A stretch of DNA of 31,756 bases from Pleurocapsa sp. MO_226.B13 (GTDB lineage: Bacteria; Cyanobacteriota; Cyanobacteriia; Cyanobacteriales; Xenococcaceae), in assembly GCA_030064795.1 (NCBI GenBank), contig JASJEI010000048.1, forward strand, positions 1-31,756, given 5' to 3'. Every line of letters starts with the position of its first letter. Positions within the stretch are counted from its first letter, which is position 1. Of the stretch, positions 16,668 through 23,754 are shown piece by piece. The notes below the pieces were generated by a model, which saw only the letters and a program-made list of their open reading frames with translations, searched no databases and was not told where the DNA came from. The position numbers and the translations under genes were made by a program.

Positions 16668-17951
16668 ATGAAAAAACATTATTCGGTCATCGTCATAGGA
16701 GGTGGACAGGCTGGTTTAGCGATTAGCTACTGCTTAAAGAATCGAGGCATCGACCATCTGATCTTAGAGAAAAATTATATCGGTTATGCCTGGCAGGAAA
16801 AGCGTTGGGACACTTTTTGTTTGGTAACTCCCAACTGGCAGTGTACCCTTCCTGGTTATCATTATCCAGGTAACGATCCTGACGGGTTTATGGAAAAAGA
16901 TCAAATCGTCGCCTACCTCAGAGACTATGCTAAATCATTTAACCCACCAGTTAAAGAAGGAGTAGAAGTATTTTCAGTTAAGAAAAATCAATCCCAAGGA
17001 TTGTTTGAGTTGGATACCTCTATTGGTAACCAGACGGCCGATCGGGTGGTTATTGCTACTGGTAGCTATCATCAAGCTAAAATACCGAGGATGGCGGAAA
17101 AATTGCCCGAAAAGATGGTGCAACTGCATTCGTCTGACTATAAAAACCCCGAAGCCTTACCCGGAGGCGAAATATTAGTAGTTGGTAGCGGACAGTCTGG
17201 CTGTCAGATAGCGGAAGACTTACATCTAGCAGGGAGAAAAGTTCATCTTTGCGTTGGTAGCGCACCGCGATCGCCTCGCCAATATAGAGGCAAAGATGTC
17301 GTAGAGTGGTTAGACCGACTAGGATATTACGCTCTTACTATTGATGAGTATTCCGATCCTGAAAGTGTCAGAAATAAAACCAACCACTATCTTACTGGTC
17401 GTGACGGCGGTCATGAGATTGACTTAAGACAGTTTGCCCTTGAAGGAATGCAACTATATGGTTCTCTAAAAGAGATTCAAGGAAATAACTTAAAGTTCAA
17501 ACCCAATCTCAAGCAAAATCTAGACTGTGCCGATGATGTAGCCGAAAGTATCAAAAAAACTATTGACGAACACATCGCCAAGAATGGAATAGCTGCACCT
17601 GTCGAAACTGCTTATCAACCAGTTTGGCAACCAGAAACAGAAATTTTCAAACTCGACTACCAACAAGCCAACATTACTGCTGTAATTTGGTGTATCGGCT
17701 ATAAAACAGACTTTAGCTGGGTTAGAGTTCCCGTGTTTGACGGAGTAGGCTATCCCAGTCACGATCGCGGTGTCACTAGCGTTCCTGGCTTGTATTTTCT
17801 CGGTTTACCCTGGCTACATACCTGGGGTTCGGGAAGATTTTCGGGGATAGCCACAGATGCAGAGTATTTAGCCGAATACATTGCCAATCAGATGAAATAT
17901 GCCTATCCAGGTACTTTATTAGCTGTCAATCAAGCTGCGATTGGATCTTGA
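16668..17951 (+). CDS. Flavin-dependent oxidoreductase, MSMEG_0569-like (Nit1C cluster)
   Basis: 427 aa. It resembles flavoprotein monooxygenases with two Rossmann folds: GGGQAG at 11-16 for FAD with E34 at the strand end, the ATG flavin motif at 130-132, and GSGQSG at 173-178 for NAD(P)H. There is no signal peptide or membrane segment. Members of this branch occur in clusters with a nitrilase, a radical SAM protein and an acetyltransferase, as here. The substrate is unknown. It is first in the row behind the NtcA-type promoter. A 150-base gap with a hairpin separates it from the next gene, which may make it a separate or attenuated unit. Confidence 0.82.
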   Translation: MKKHYSVIVIGGGQAGLAISYCLKNRGIDHLILEKNYIGYAWQEKRWDTFCLVTPNWQCTLPGYHYPGNDPDGFMEKDQIVAYLRDYAKSFNPPVKEGVEVFSVKKNQSQGLFELDTSIGNQTADRVVIATGSYHQAKIPRMAEKLPEKMVQLHSSDYKNPEALPGGEILVVGSGQSGCQIAEDLHLAGRKVHLCVGSAPRSPRQYRGKDVVEWLDRLGYYALTIDEYSDPESVRNKTNHYLTGRDGGHEIDLRQFALEGMQLYGSLKEIQGNNLKFKPNLKQNLDCADDVAESIKKTIDEHIAKNGIAAPVETAYQPVWQPETEIFKLDYQQANITAVIWCIGYKTDFSWVRVPVFDGVGYPSHDRGVTSVPGLYFLGLPWLHTWGSGRFSGIATDAEYLAEYIANQMKYAYPGTLLAVNQAAIGS

Positions 17952-17992
17952 CATTGAACATTGAGCATTAAACATTAACCAGTAAATAACTG

Positions 17993-18054
17993 TAGGGTGG
18001 GCAAAGAAGATAAATATTATAGTCAAAAAAACTTTCTTTGTGTTGCCCACCGCA
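17993..18054. repeat. Hairpin element in the gap between oxidoreductase and Sll0783-like gene
   Basis: GGTGGGCAA (17996-18004) pairs perfectly with TTGCCCACC (18043-18051). The adjoining CAAAGAAG and CTTTCTTTG extend the stem imperfectly around an AT-rich loop. This GTAGGGTGGGC/GCCCACC form resembles a common small cyanobacterial palindromic repeat. In RNA it could also slow or stop transcription between the two genes. Confidence 0.6.
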
Positions 18055-18101
18055 AGCTATTGATAAAAAACGATTGATAAATTATTTGAGGAAAATAAAT
18101 C

Positions 18102-18584
18102 ATGCCTGAAGTTACTACCCCCGCACACAAAGCTGGCGATTACTTTGTCGATTACGAAGAAAAAGTCTTTCCCGATATCAAAGCCGAACCAGGAGAGAAA
18201 GCCCTAGTTACTTTTCATACCGTAGCTTTTGAAGGTTCAATCGGTTTGGTTAATTTATTACAGGCTACCCGCTTGATTCGTAAAGGCTTTGAAACCTCTG
18301 TATTGCTATACGGCCCTGGGGTAACATTGGGAATACAACGAGGCTTTCCCAAAATTGGTGATGAATCATTCCCAGGACACCAGGCAATGAACAACCAACT
18401 AGTTAAGATTATGGAAGAAGGGGGCAAAGTTTATGCCTGTCGCTTTGCCTTGCAAGCATTATACGGACACGGCGAACCTTCCTTAATTCCTGGCATTACT
18501 CCGATCAATCCTTTAGATGTCTTAGATATCATTCTGCTACACCGCAAAGAAGGGGCATTTATTTTAGATACCTGGACAACGTAA
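18102..18584 (+). CDS. Nitrogen-starvation response protein, MSMEG_0572/Sll0783 family
   Basis: 160 aa, starting at an ATG with GAGG upstream. Soluble, no signal peptide. The sequence ([37 protein letters not shown], then ...[20 protein letters not shown]) is what I recall of the Sll0783 family, which looks like a DsrE-type fold. In Synechocystis, sll0783 is induced by nitrogen starvation and needed for normal polyhydroxybutyrate accumulation (established); its biochemical activity is not known. The nitrilase gene follows 94 bases later, as in related clusters. Confidence 0.8.
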   Translation: MPEVTTPAHKAGDYFVDYEEKVFPDIKAEPGEKALVTFHTVAFEGSIGLVNLLQATRLIRKGFETSVLLYGPGVTLGIQRGFPKIGDESFPGHQAMNNQLVKIMEEGGKVYACRFALQALYGHGEPSLIPGITPINPLDVLDIILLHRKEGAFILDTWTT

Positions 18585-18678
18585 AGTAAAAGATGAAGGA
18601 ACAAAGATAAAAATAATCTACTTGCGGAAAAGCGATCCTCCTTGCTTCTCACTCCTCATTCCTCATTCCTCAATAAAT

Positions 18679-19701
18679 ATGGATTATTCACGCACGATTA
18701 AAGCAGCAGCAGTCCAAATCTCTCCCGTACTTTATAGCCGTGAAGGAACGACTGAGAAGGTATTAGGCGCGATCGCCGAGGCTGCCAGAAAAGGAGTAGA
18801 GTTAATTGTTTTCCCCGAAACTTTTATTCCCTACTATCCTTATTTTTCCTTCGTTCTACCTCCAGTCTTGATGGGTAAGGAACACATGAAGTTATACGAG
18901 GAGGCGGTAGTAGTTCCCAGTCCTGTTACCGAGGCGGTGAGTAAAGCAGCTAAAGCTAACGGGATGGTAATTGTTTTGGGAGTTAACGAACGGGATGGGG
19001 GTTCTTTATACAACACTCAGTTAATCTTTGATGCCGATGGAACTTTACTCTTAAAACGCCGTAAAATCACTCCTACCTATCACGAACGGATGGTCTGGGG
19101 ACAGGGGGATGGTTCGGGTTTGCAAGTATTAGATACGGCGGTGGGTAAACTGGGTGCATTAGCCTGTTGGGAACACTATAATCCCCTGGCAAGATACAGC
19201 CTCATGGCACAGCAAGAACAAATACACTGCGCCCAATTTCCTGGTTCGATGGTAGGACAAATCTTTGCCGATCAGACAGAAGTAACCATCAAACATCATG
19301 CTTTAGAAGCGGGTTGCTTTGTTGTTAACTCCACTGGTTGGCTATCCCCCGAACAAATAACCCAAATCTGTCCCGACGAAAAGTTACAGCGAGTTTTGAC
19401 GGGTGGTTGCTATACCGCGATCGTCTCCCCTGAAGGCGTTCTCCTCTGCGAACCGATTACCGAAGGCGAAGGAATGGCGATCGCCGATTTAGATTTTTCT
19501 CTGATTACCAAACGCAAGCGGATGATGGACTCGGTAGGACACTATTCCCGCCCCGATTTATTACGACTCCAGGTAAATAGCGATCGCGCCAAAATTTGGC
19601 AGCAAATACCCATAGCTTCAGAAAATGATGTTAACAACGACAAATTGCCAGCCCCAGAACCACCAAAAATTAAGGAATACAAACCAATAACTAAGAACTA
19701 A
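18679..19701 (+). CDS. Nitrilase, Nit1/Nit6803 type
   Basis: 340 aa from the ATG at 18679. Hydrolyses a nitrile to the carboxylic acid and ammonia. The catalytic triad is visible: E47 in VFPETF, K129 in [11 protein letters not shown], and C163 in ACWEHYNPL. These are all shifted by six from the E53/K135/C169 numbering I recall for Synechocystis Nit6803, so the two align without gaps in this part. Length fits. The frame is open to 18622, but that stretch is a pyrimidine-rich repeat-like spacer. The central enzyme of the Nit1C cluster, which in Pseudomonas is tied to cyanide assimilation; the physiological nitrile in cyanobacteria is not known. Confidence 0.9.
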   Translation: MDYSRTIKAAAVQISPVLYSREGTTEKVLGAIAEAARKGVELIVFPETFIPYYPYFSFVLPPVLMGKEHMKLYEEAVVVPSPVTEAVSKAAKANGMVIVLGVNERDGGSLYNTQLIFDADGTLLLKRRKITPTYHERMVWGQGDGSGLQVLDTAVGKLGALACWEHYNPLARYSLMAQQEQIHCAQFPGSMVGQIFADQTEVTIKHHALEAGCFVVNSTGWLSPEQITQICPDEKLQRVLTGGCYTAIVSPEGVLLCEPITEGEGMAIADLDFSLITKRKRMMDSVGHYSRPDLLRLQVNSDRAKIWQQIPIASENDVNNDKLPAPEPPKIKEYKPITKN

Positions 19702-19706
19702 CTACT

Positions 19707-19840
19707 GTAGGGGACGGGGCTTATAAAGGGCGGACACAGGTTCCGCCCACAGCCCCGACCCTTCGCGCGAAGCGAAGCGAGTCCTTTAGGGAACCGCCCC
19801 TACGAACTCCTGTACGGACGTTTCATGAAACGTCCCTACG
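19707..19840. repeat. Composite hairpin repeat between nitrilase and radical SAM genes
   Basis: GTAGGGG (19707-19713) and CCCCTAC (19797-19803) bound a GC-rich element containing GGGGCT/AGCCCC and GGGCGG/CCGCCC pairs. The segment GAGTCCTTTAGGG resembles part of the repeats at 3829 and 7477. Directly after it is a perfect 20-bp palindrome, GGACGTTTCATGAAACGTCC (19816-19835). Short TACGAACTCC copies lie on both sides of that palindrome. Probably two mobile palindromic elements inserted side by side. Confidence 0.65.
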
Positions 19841-19894
19841 AACTCCGAACAGTATCATTTACAACTCCACATATCTAAATTAGCCACGATCGCA

Positions 19895-20983
19895 ATGACT
19901 AATGAAGAAAAACAAAAATTAATTACTCAACTACAATCTCAAGGCTTAAAACTAATCGATCGCCACTCTGGTGCAGTATCAAGAAAAGGTGGTGCGGGGC
20001 CTTCAGACCATAAGGCGATAACTATAGACGAGACGACGGTGATGATACCAATTCATACTAACCTTGCTGCCAAATCGCCATATAAGGTAGAGACATCCCA
20101 TGGTACGTTTCTCCAAAAGCACGATCGCCCTCTCGCAACCATTCAATTTCCCCCACAACCCCAATTTTATAATCTTAAAACCGCCGACGGCATACCCTAC
20201 AGTCACATCGCCCTTCTACACAGTCATAACGTCCTCGCCACAACCGTTTTACAAACCTGCATTCGCTACAGCAACCGCAATACCGCCTGTCAATTCTGCG
20301 CGATCGAACAATCTTTAGCAGCAGGAAAAACCATCGCCCAAAAAACTCCCCAACAGTTAGCCGAAGTCGCCGAAGCAGCAGTGAGGTTAGATGGAATAGA
20401 ACAGTTAGTCATGACTACAGGTACGCCCAACACTACCGATAGAGGGGCAGCTTATTTAATCGAATGCGCTAAAGCAGTCAAAGCTAGGGTCAATTTACCC
20501 ATACAAGCCCAATGCGAACCTCCCGATAATTTTAGCTGGTTCGAGAAAATGAAATCCGCGGGGATAGATAGTCTGGGGATGCATCTGGAAGTCATCGAAC
20601 CAAAGGTACGCGATCGCATTATGCCAGGCAAAGCCAAAGTCTCTTTAGATTATTACTTTCAAGCTTTTGAAACAGCAGTTAAAGTCTTTGGTTGGGGACA
20701 GGTAAGCACCTACATTCTGGCTGGCTTGGGAGATAGTTTGGAAACGATTATCGATACCTGCGATCGCCTAATTCAACTCGGCGTATATCCCTTTGTCGTT
20801 CCCTTCGTTCCTATTACTGGTACGCCTTTAGCTAACTACAAGCCCCCTAATAGCGACTTGATGTATACAATCTACGAACGAGTCGGGGCAATGTTAAACC
20901 ATGCAGGGATGTCCTCAAAAGATATCAAAGCAGGTTGTGCTAAATGTGGTGCTTGTTCGGCATTATCAACCTTTGAAGATTAA
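19895..20983 (+). CDS. Radical SAM protein, MSMEG_0568-like (Nit1C cluster)
   Basis: 362 aa. The region around 105-330 reads as a radical SAM barrel (LVMTTGTPN, PIQAQCEPP, GMHLEV, GWGQVSTYILAGLGD). The cluster cysteines are C122, C132 and C135, i.e. C-x9-C-x2-C rather than the usual C-x3-C-x2-C. The C-terminus carries C348-x2-C351-x2-C354, a possible site for a second iron-sulfur cluster or a metal. It probably generates a radical on a small substrate; the reaction is unknown. Context (nitrilase before, acetyltransferase after) matches the Sll0784-0786 order in Synechocystis. Confidence 0.82.
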   Translation: MTNEEKQKLITQLQSQGLKLIDRHSGAVSRKGGAGPSDHKAITIDETTVMIPIHTNLAAKSPYKVETSHGTFLQKHDRPLATIQFPPQPQFYNLKTADGIPYSHIALLHSHNVLATTVLQTCIRYSNRNTACQFCAIEQSLAAGKTIAQKTPQQLAEVAEAAVRLDGIEQLVMTTGTPNTTDRGAAYLIECAKAVKARVNLPIQAQCEPPDNFSWFEKMKSAGIDSLGMHLEVIEPKVRDRIMPGKAKVSLDYYFQAFETAVKVFGWGQVSTYILAGLGDSLETIIDTCDRLIQLGVYPFVVPFVPITGTPLANYKPPNSDLMYTIYERVGAMLNHAGMSSKDIKAGCAKCGACSALSTFED

Positions 20984-21012
20984 GTAGGGGCGAGAAAGCG
21001 AACCGCCCCTAC
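20984..21012. repeat. Short hairpin between radical SAM and GNAT genes
   Basis: GTAGGGGCG (20984-20992) and CGCCCCTAC (21004-21012) pair perfectly with an 11-base loop, starting on the base after the radical SAM stop codon. No T-tract follows, so termination is unlikely. It could protect the upstream mRNA's 3' end. The arms match the ends of the element at 19707-19803. Confidence 0.65.
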
Positions 21013-21035
21013 CAACAACTAACAACCAATAAACA

Positions 21036-21542
21036 ATGGCCAAATATCAATTCAAACTTGCTCTATCCCCAAGCCACATAGAAGCTTATTTCTTATTAAG
21101 ACAACAAATCTTTTGCCAAGAACAAGGTATCTTTGAAACTAGCGATCGCGATGAATATGACTCAATTGCTTATCCTATTGTTGCAGTTAACCACGACTCT
21201 AAGATTGTCGGAGTTGTCAGAATCTACGAAACCGAACCTAGACTTTGGTACGGCGGAAGACTTGGGGTACATCCAGATTATCGACGAGGCGGTCAAATTG
21301 GCAAGGGATTGATCGACAAAGCAGTAACCACTGCTCATGCTTGGGGATGCGATCGCTTTTTAGCAACGGTTCAATTACCCAACGTGCGTTTTTTTCAAAG
21401 ACTACACTGGAAATCGATCGAAGAAATTTCGCTTTGCGATTATCCCCATCATCTTATGGAAGCAGATTTAGACTATTATCCCCCCACCAATCAAACCCGT
21501 CCCAGATTACCAGTGCATCTACAACAATTATCCGCATTCTAA
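21036..21542 (+). CDS. GNAT N-acetyltransferase, MSMEG_0567/Sll0786-like
   Basis: 168 aa. Acetyl-CoA-dependent acyltransferase fold: an N-terminal helix followed by FFLRQQIFCQEQGIF-type sequence, strand VGVVRIYETEPR, and the acetyl-CoA motif GVHPDYRRGGQIGKGL around 77-92. Then FLATVQLPNVRFFQRLHWKSI matches motif B. In related clusters this domain is often next to, or fused with, a PurM/AIR-synthase-like protein. No such gene follows here. The acceptor substrate is unknown. Confidence 0.82.
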   Translation: MAKYQFKLALSPSHIEAYFLLRQQIFCQEQGIFETSDRDEYDSIAYPIVAVNHDSKIVGVVRIYETEPRLWYGGRLGVHPDYRRGGQIGKGLIDKAVTTAHAWGCDRFLATVQLPNVRFFQRLHWKSIEEISLCDYPHHLMEADLDYYPPTNQTRPRLPVHLQQLSAF

Positions 21543-21554
21543 ACCAACTCGATT

Positions 21555-21983
21555 ATGGAAACCAAACCACCCCTACCACCCTTTACTCTAGAAACTGCCA
21601 CCGCCAAAGTTCAAGCTGCTGAAGATGCTTGGAATACTCGCAACCCCGAAAAAGTCGCCCTAGCTTATACAATTGATTCTCAATGGCGCAACCGCGCCGA
21701 GTTTATCAATGGCAGAGAAGAAATTATTGCCTTTCTCCGTCGTAAATGGGCAAAAGAATTAGACTATCGCCTCAAAAAACGACTCTGGAGTTTTAGAGAA
21801 AATCGGATCTCCGTCTGTTTTGAATACGAATGGCACGATGATAGTGGTTTTTGGTATCGTGCTTACGGTAACGAAAATTGGGAATTTGCCGACAATGGTT
21901 TAATGAGGCGACGGGAAGCTAGTATTAACGATCTGCCAATCAAAGAGTCGGAACGGAAATTTCTCTGGGAAAGAAAACCATAA
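21555..21983 (+). CDS. NTF2-like protein, DUF1348 type
   Basis: 142 aa, 12 bases after the GNAT gene and so very likely cotranscribed. The sequence ([44 protein letters not shown], later [31 protein letters not shown]) is the NTF2-like alpha+beta cone fold of DUF1348. Such folds form a small-molecule pocket and act as enzymes or binding proteins. It stands where a PurM-like gene might be expected in this type of cluster. Function unknown. No terminator is evident in the 190 bases that follow. Confidence 0.75.
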   Translation: METKPPLPPFTLETATAKVQAAEDAWNTRNPEKVALAYTIDSQWRNRAEFINGREEIIAFLRRKWAKELDYRLKKRLWSFRENRISVCFEYEWHDDSGFWYRAYGNENWEFADNGLMRRREASINDLPIKESERKFLWERKP

Positions 21984-22118
21984 ATTAGGAGAGCGAAAAA
22001 AAGTGGGGGAAATAGTAGTAGCGACAAATTTTTAAGCAGCGATCGCTGGTTTAGTTATGTAGTTATGTCACTCCAATCATTGCTATAGAAGAGTTTCAAG
22101 AGTATCAGTGTTCGGAAA

Positions 22119-22148
22119 TTGACAAAGTGAACTAAATTATGCTACAAA
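22119..22148 (+). promoter_or_regulatory. Probable sigma-70 promoter of the TetR gene
   Basis: TTGACA at 22119-22124 is followed after 18 bases by TACAAA at 22143-22148. The -10 overlaps the start of the 19-bp operator at 22146-22164, the expected arrangement for autorepression. Confidence 0.4.
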
Positions 22149-22164
22149 CTAACTAGTTGGTTCA
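22146..22164 (+). promoter_or_regulatory. TetR operator, copy 1 (upstream of the regulator)
   Basis: AAACTAACTAGTTGGTTCA, a near-palindrome centred on ACTAGT. Its exact reverse complement over 19 bases occurs at 22809-22827, ahead of the AhpD-like gene. It sits 11 bases before the TetR start codon. Binding by the adjacent regulator is inferred from position and symmetry. Confidence 0.65.
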
Positions 22165-22175
22165 ATAAATCCATT

Positions 22176-22754
22176 ATGTCACCCACACTCTCGCCCCGTG
22201 AGCGTGTAATCCAAGCGGCTCTAAATCTGTTCTACGCTGAGGGCTTTCACGCAGTTGGAACGAATCTGATCTGTTCTGAAGCCAAGGTGAATAAGAGTAC
22301 GCTCTATCACCTTTTTCCCTCAAAAATAGATATGGTTCTGGCTGCACTTGAGGTATACGCAAGCGATATTAATAGGAAGTTCAAGGAGATCGCCAAATCT
22401 AAAATCCCCGCTGAACAGAAGCTTGAGCATATCTTTGAGACGCCCTTTCGGGCTAATCAAGATTTCAAGCAGCAGCTTGGAGATGTCAAAGGTTGCTTTG
22501 TTGGCAATATTGCACTTGAGCTTGCTGGTAAAGAGGAAAGAGTTAGGACATATCTGGCATACGTTTTTCAGACTTGGGCTGAGTCAATAGAACCCATTGT
22601 GAAGGAGCTAGCCATCAACCAGCGCGTTGATACTCAAAAAGTTTCCCGCTCAATGATTGCTTACCTCCAAGGGGCGATTTTGATCTCTAAGGCACACAAC
22701 GACCCGCAGTTCATCAAGGATTTTGCCAAGTCTGCATCTGCACTTGTGCTTTGA
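22176..22754 (+). CDS. TetR/AcrR family transcriptional regulator
   Basis: 192 aa. An N-terminal TetR DNA-binding domain is at about 8-55 (RERVIQAALNLFYAEGFHAVGTNLICSEAKVNKSTLYHLFPSK), with the helix-turn-helix around 28-49. The all-helical C-terminal part would be the ligand-binding/dimer domain, with a single Cys at about residue 106. It probably represses its own gene and the AhpD-like gene 89 bases downstream, since identical operators precede both. The ligand is unknown; the neighbours suggest a reactive or electrophilic compound. No GCGATCGC octamer lies in this gene, unlike most genes around it, which hints at acquisition. Confidence 0.88.
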   Translation: MSPTLSPRERVIQAALNLFYAEGFHAVGTNLICSEAKVNKSTLYHLFPSKIDMVLAALEVYASDINRKFKEIAKSKIPAEQKLEHIFETPFRANQDFKQQLGDVKGCFVGNIALELAGKEERVRTYLAYVFQTWAESIEPIVKELAINQRVDTQKVSRSMIAYLQGAILISKAHNDPQFIKDFAKSASALVL

Positions 22755-22803
22755 TGCCTGTGCTCTAAGATTAGAGCTGCTAAAAGGACAGTTTTTTTTT
22801 GAA

Positions 22804-22832
22804 TTTACTGAACCAACTAGTTAGTTTATATT
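22804..22832 (+). promoter_or_regulatory. Promoter with embedded TetR operator (copy 2)
   Basis: TTTACT (22804-22809) and TATATT (22827-22832) are 17 bases apart, a plausible -35/-10 pair. The operator TGAACCAACTAGTTAGTTT (22809-22827) fills the spacer exactly, so a bound repressor would block RNA polymerase. It is the reverse complement of the copy at 22146-22164. The regulated gene starts at 22844. Confidence 0.6.
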
Positions 22833-22843
22833 GGTGACTAATC

Positions 22844-23398
22844 ATGCCTACCTTCAATCCCGTAAACCCTAAAACTGCTGATGCCGAGGCAAAAGCTGCC
22901 CTCGATCTTGTTCAAGTTGCCTTTGGCGGAATTCCTAATTTGATGAAAATGCTAGCGATTGCTCCTAATGTTCTCAAAGGCATCATGGCATTCAACCAAG
23001 AAGTTACGAGTGGCGAGCTGACAACCTCACTAGTAGAGCAAGTAGCTTTGGTAACATCAAGGATAAATCAATGTGAATACTGTGTTGCGGCCCACGTTCA
23101 TGTTGGACAACAGACTGGACTTAGCCGCGACGAATTGATCTGTAATCTTCAAGGTGAAGCAAGCGATCCCAAAGTTCAAGCAGTACTTAATTTTGCCAGA
23201 GCAGTTGTCAACAATCGGGGTCAAGTTGATGTATCACTGGTCAATGCACTCCGAGACCATGGACTCAGCAATAAAGCGATCGTCGAAATTGTTGGGATAA
23301 TCGGTCTTTACACCTTTTTGAATTACGTGAAACATTTGACCGAGCCAACACTTGACTTTCCTGTGGTAGAAGAATTTCCACCTCAAGTCTCAGTGTAG
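22844..23398 (+). CDS. AhpD-like / carboxymuconolactone decarboxylase family protein
   Basis: 184 aa. It carries the AhpD-type motif C77-x2-C80-x3-H84 (QCEYCVAAH), whose cysteines give thiol-disulfide or peroxidase activity in family members. The fold is all-helical, with no signal peptide. The likely role is alkylhydroperoxidase-like detoxification or redox reduction. Its promoter carries the TetR operator, and the next gene is an NTF2-like protein cut by an insertion sequence, so an original three-gene regulator/AhpD/NTF2 module is plausible. No GCGATCGC octamers inside. Confidence 0.85.
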   Translation: MPTFNPVNPKTADAEAKAALDLVQVAFGGIPNLMKMLAIAPNVLKGIMAFNQEVTSGELTTSLVEQVALVTSRINQCEYCVAAHVHVGQQTGLSRDELICNLQGEASDPKVQAVLNFARAVVNNRGQVDVSLVNALRDHGLSNKAIVEIVGIIGLYTFLNYVKHLTEPTLDFPVVEEFPPQVSV

Positions 23399-23411
23399 TA
23401 ACGCAAGATAA

Positions 23412-23503
23412 TACCAATTCACTTAAACTTTGCTATGAATGAATCCCACACTTATTAAAGACTGTACTCATTTAATGCGTAGCGTTTATTTAGTGAATTG
23501 GTA
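23412..23503. repeat. 92-base inverted-repeat element
   Basis: TACCAATTCACT (23412-23423) and AGTGAATTGGTA (23492-23503) are perfect 12-base complements, with weaker pairing inside (AAAC, CATTTAAT-like segments). It lies in the 212-base gap between the AhpD-like gene and the broken NTF2-like gene. This resembles the small palindromic elements common in cyanobacteria. No flanking duplication is obvious. Confidence 0.6.
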
Positions 23504-23610
23504 CGATCCGTTATCTAGCTGGAGAATTATTGAAACTCCCAAGCAGCTATAAATAGCGAGAAATGTTTCTGTGAAGATAACTTTAACAACAATAAAAAGG
23601 AGATCGAACA

Positions 23611-23754
23611 ATGACTAATACATCAAACAACTTAAGTGAACACCAGGCAATTAAACAAACCGCCCAGTTCTATATTGATGGTGCGATCGCTGGTAAATCT
23701 GAAATCATGAGTCGTGCCCTGATTGACGGACAAAACTTTAAGCAAGAGAACTGA
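23611..23754 (+). pseudogene. NTF2/SnoaL-like (lumazine-binding-type) gene truncated by an insertion sequence
   Basis: ATG at 23611 with AAGGAG upstream. The first 37 codons (SEHQAIKQTAQFYIDGAIAGKSEIMSRAL) look like the start of an NTF2-like protein, which is normally 120-140 aa. The frame then enters the left inverted repeat of the insertion sequence at 23723 and stops ten codons later. No remainder of the gene is found to the right of the element, so the 3' part is lost from this locus. The product is expected to be non-functional. Confidence 0.75.
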
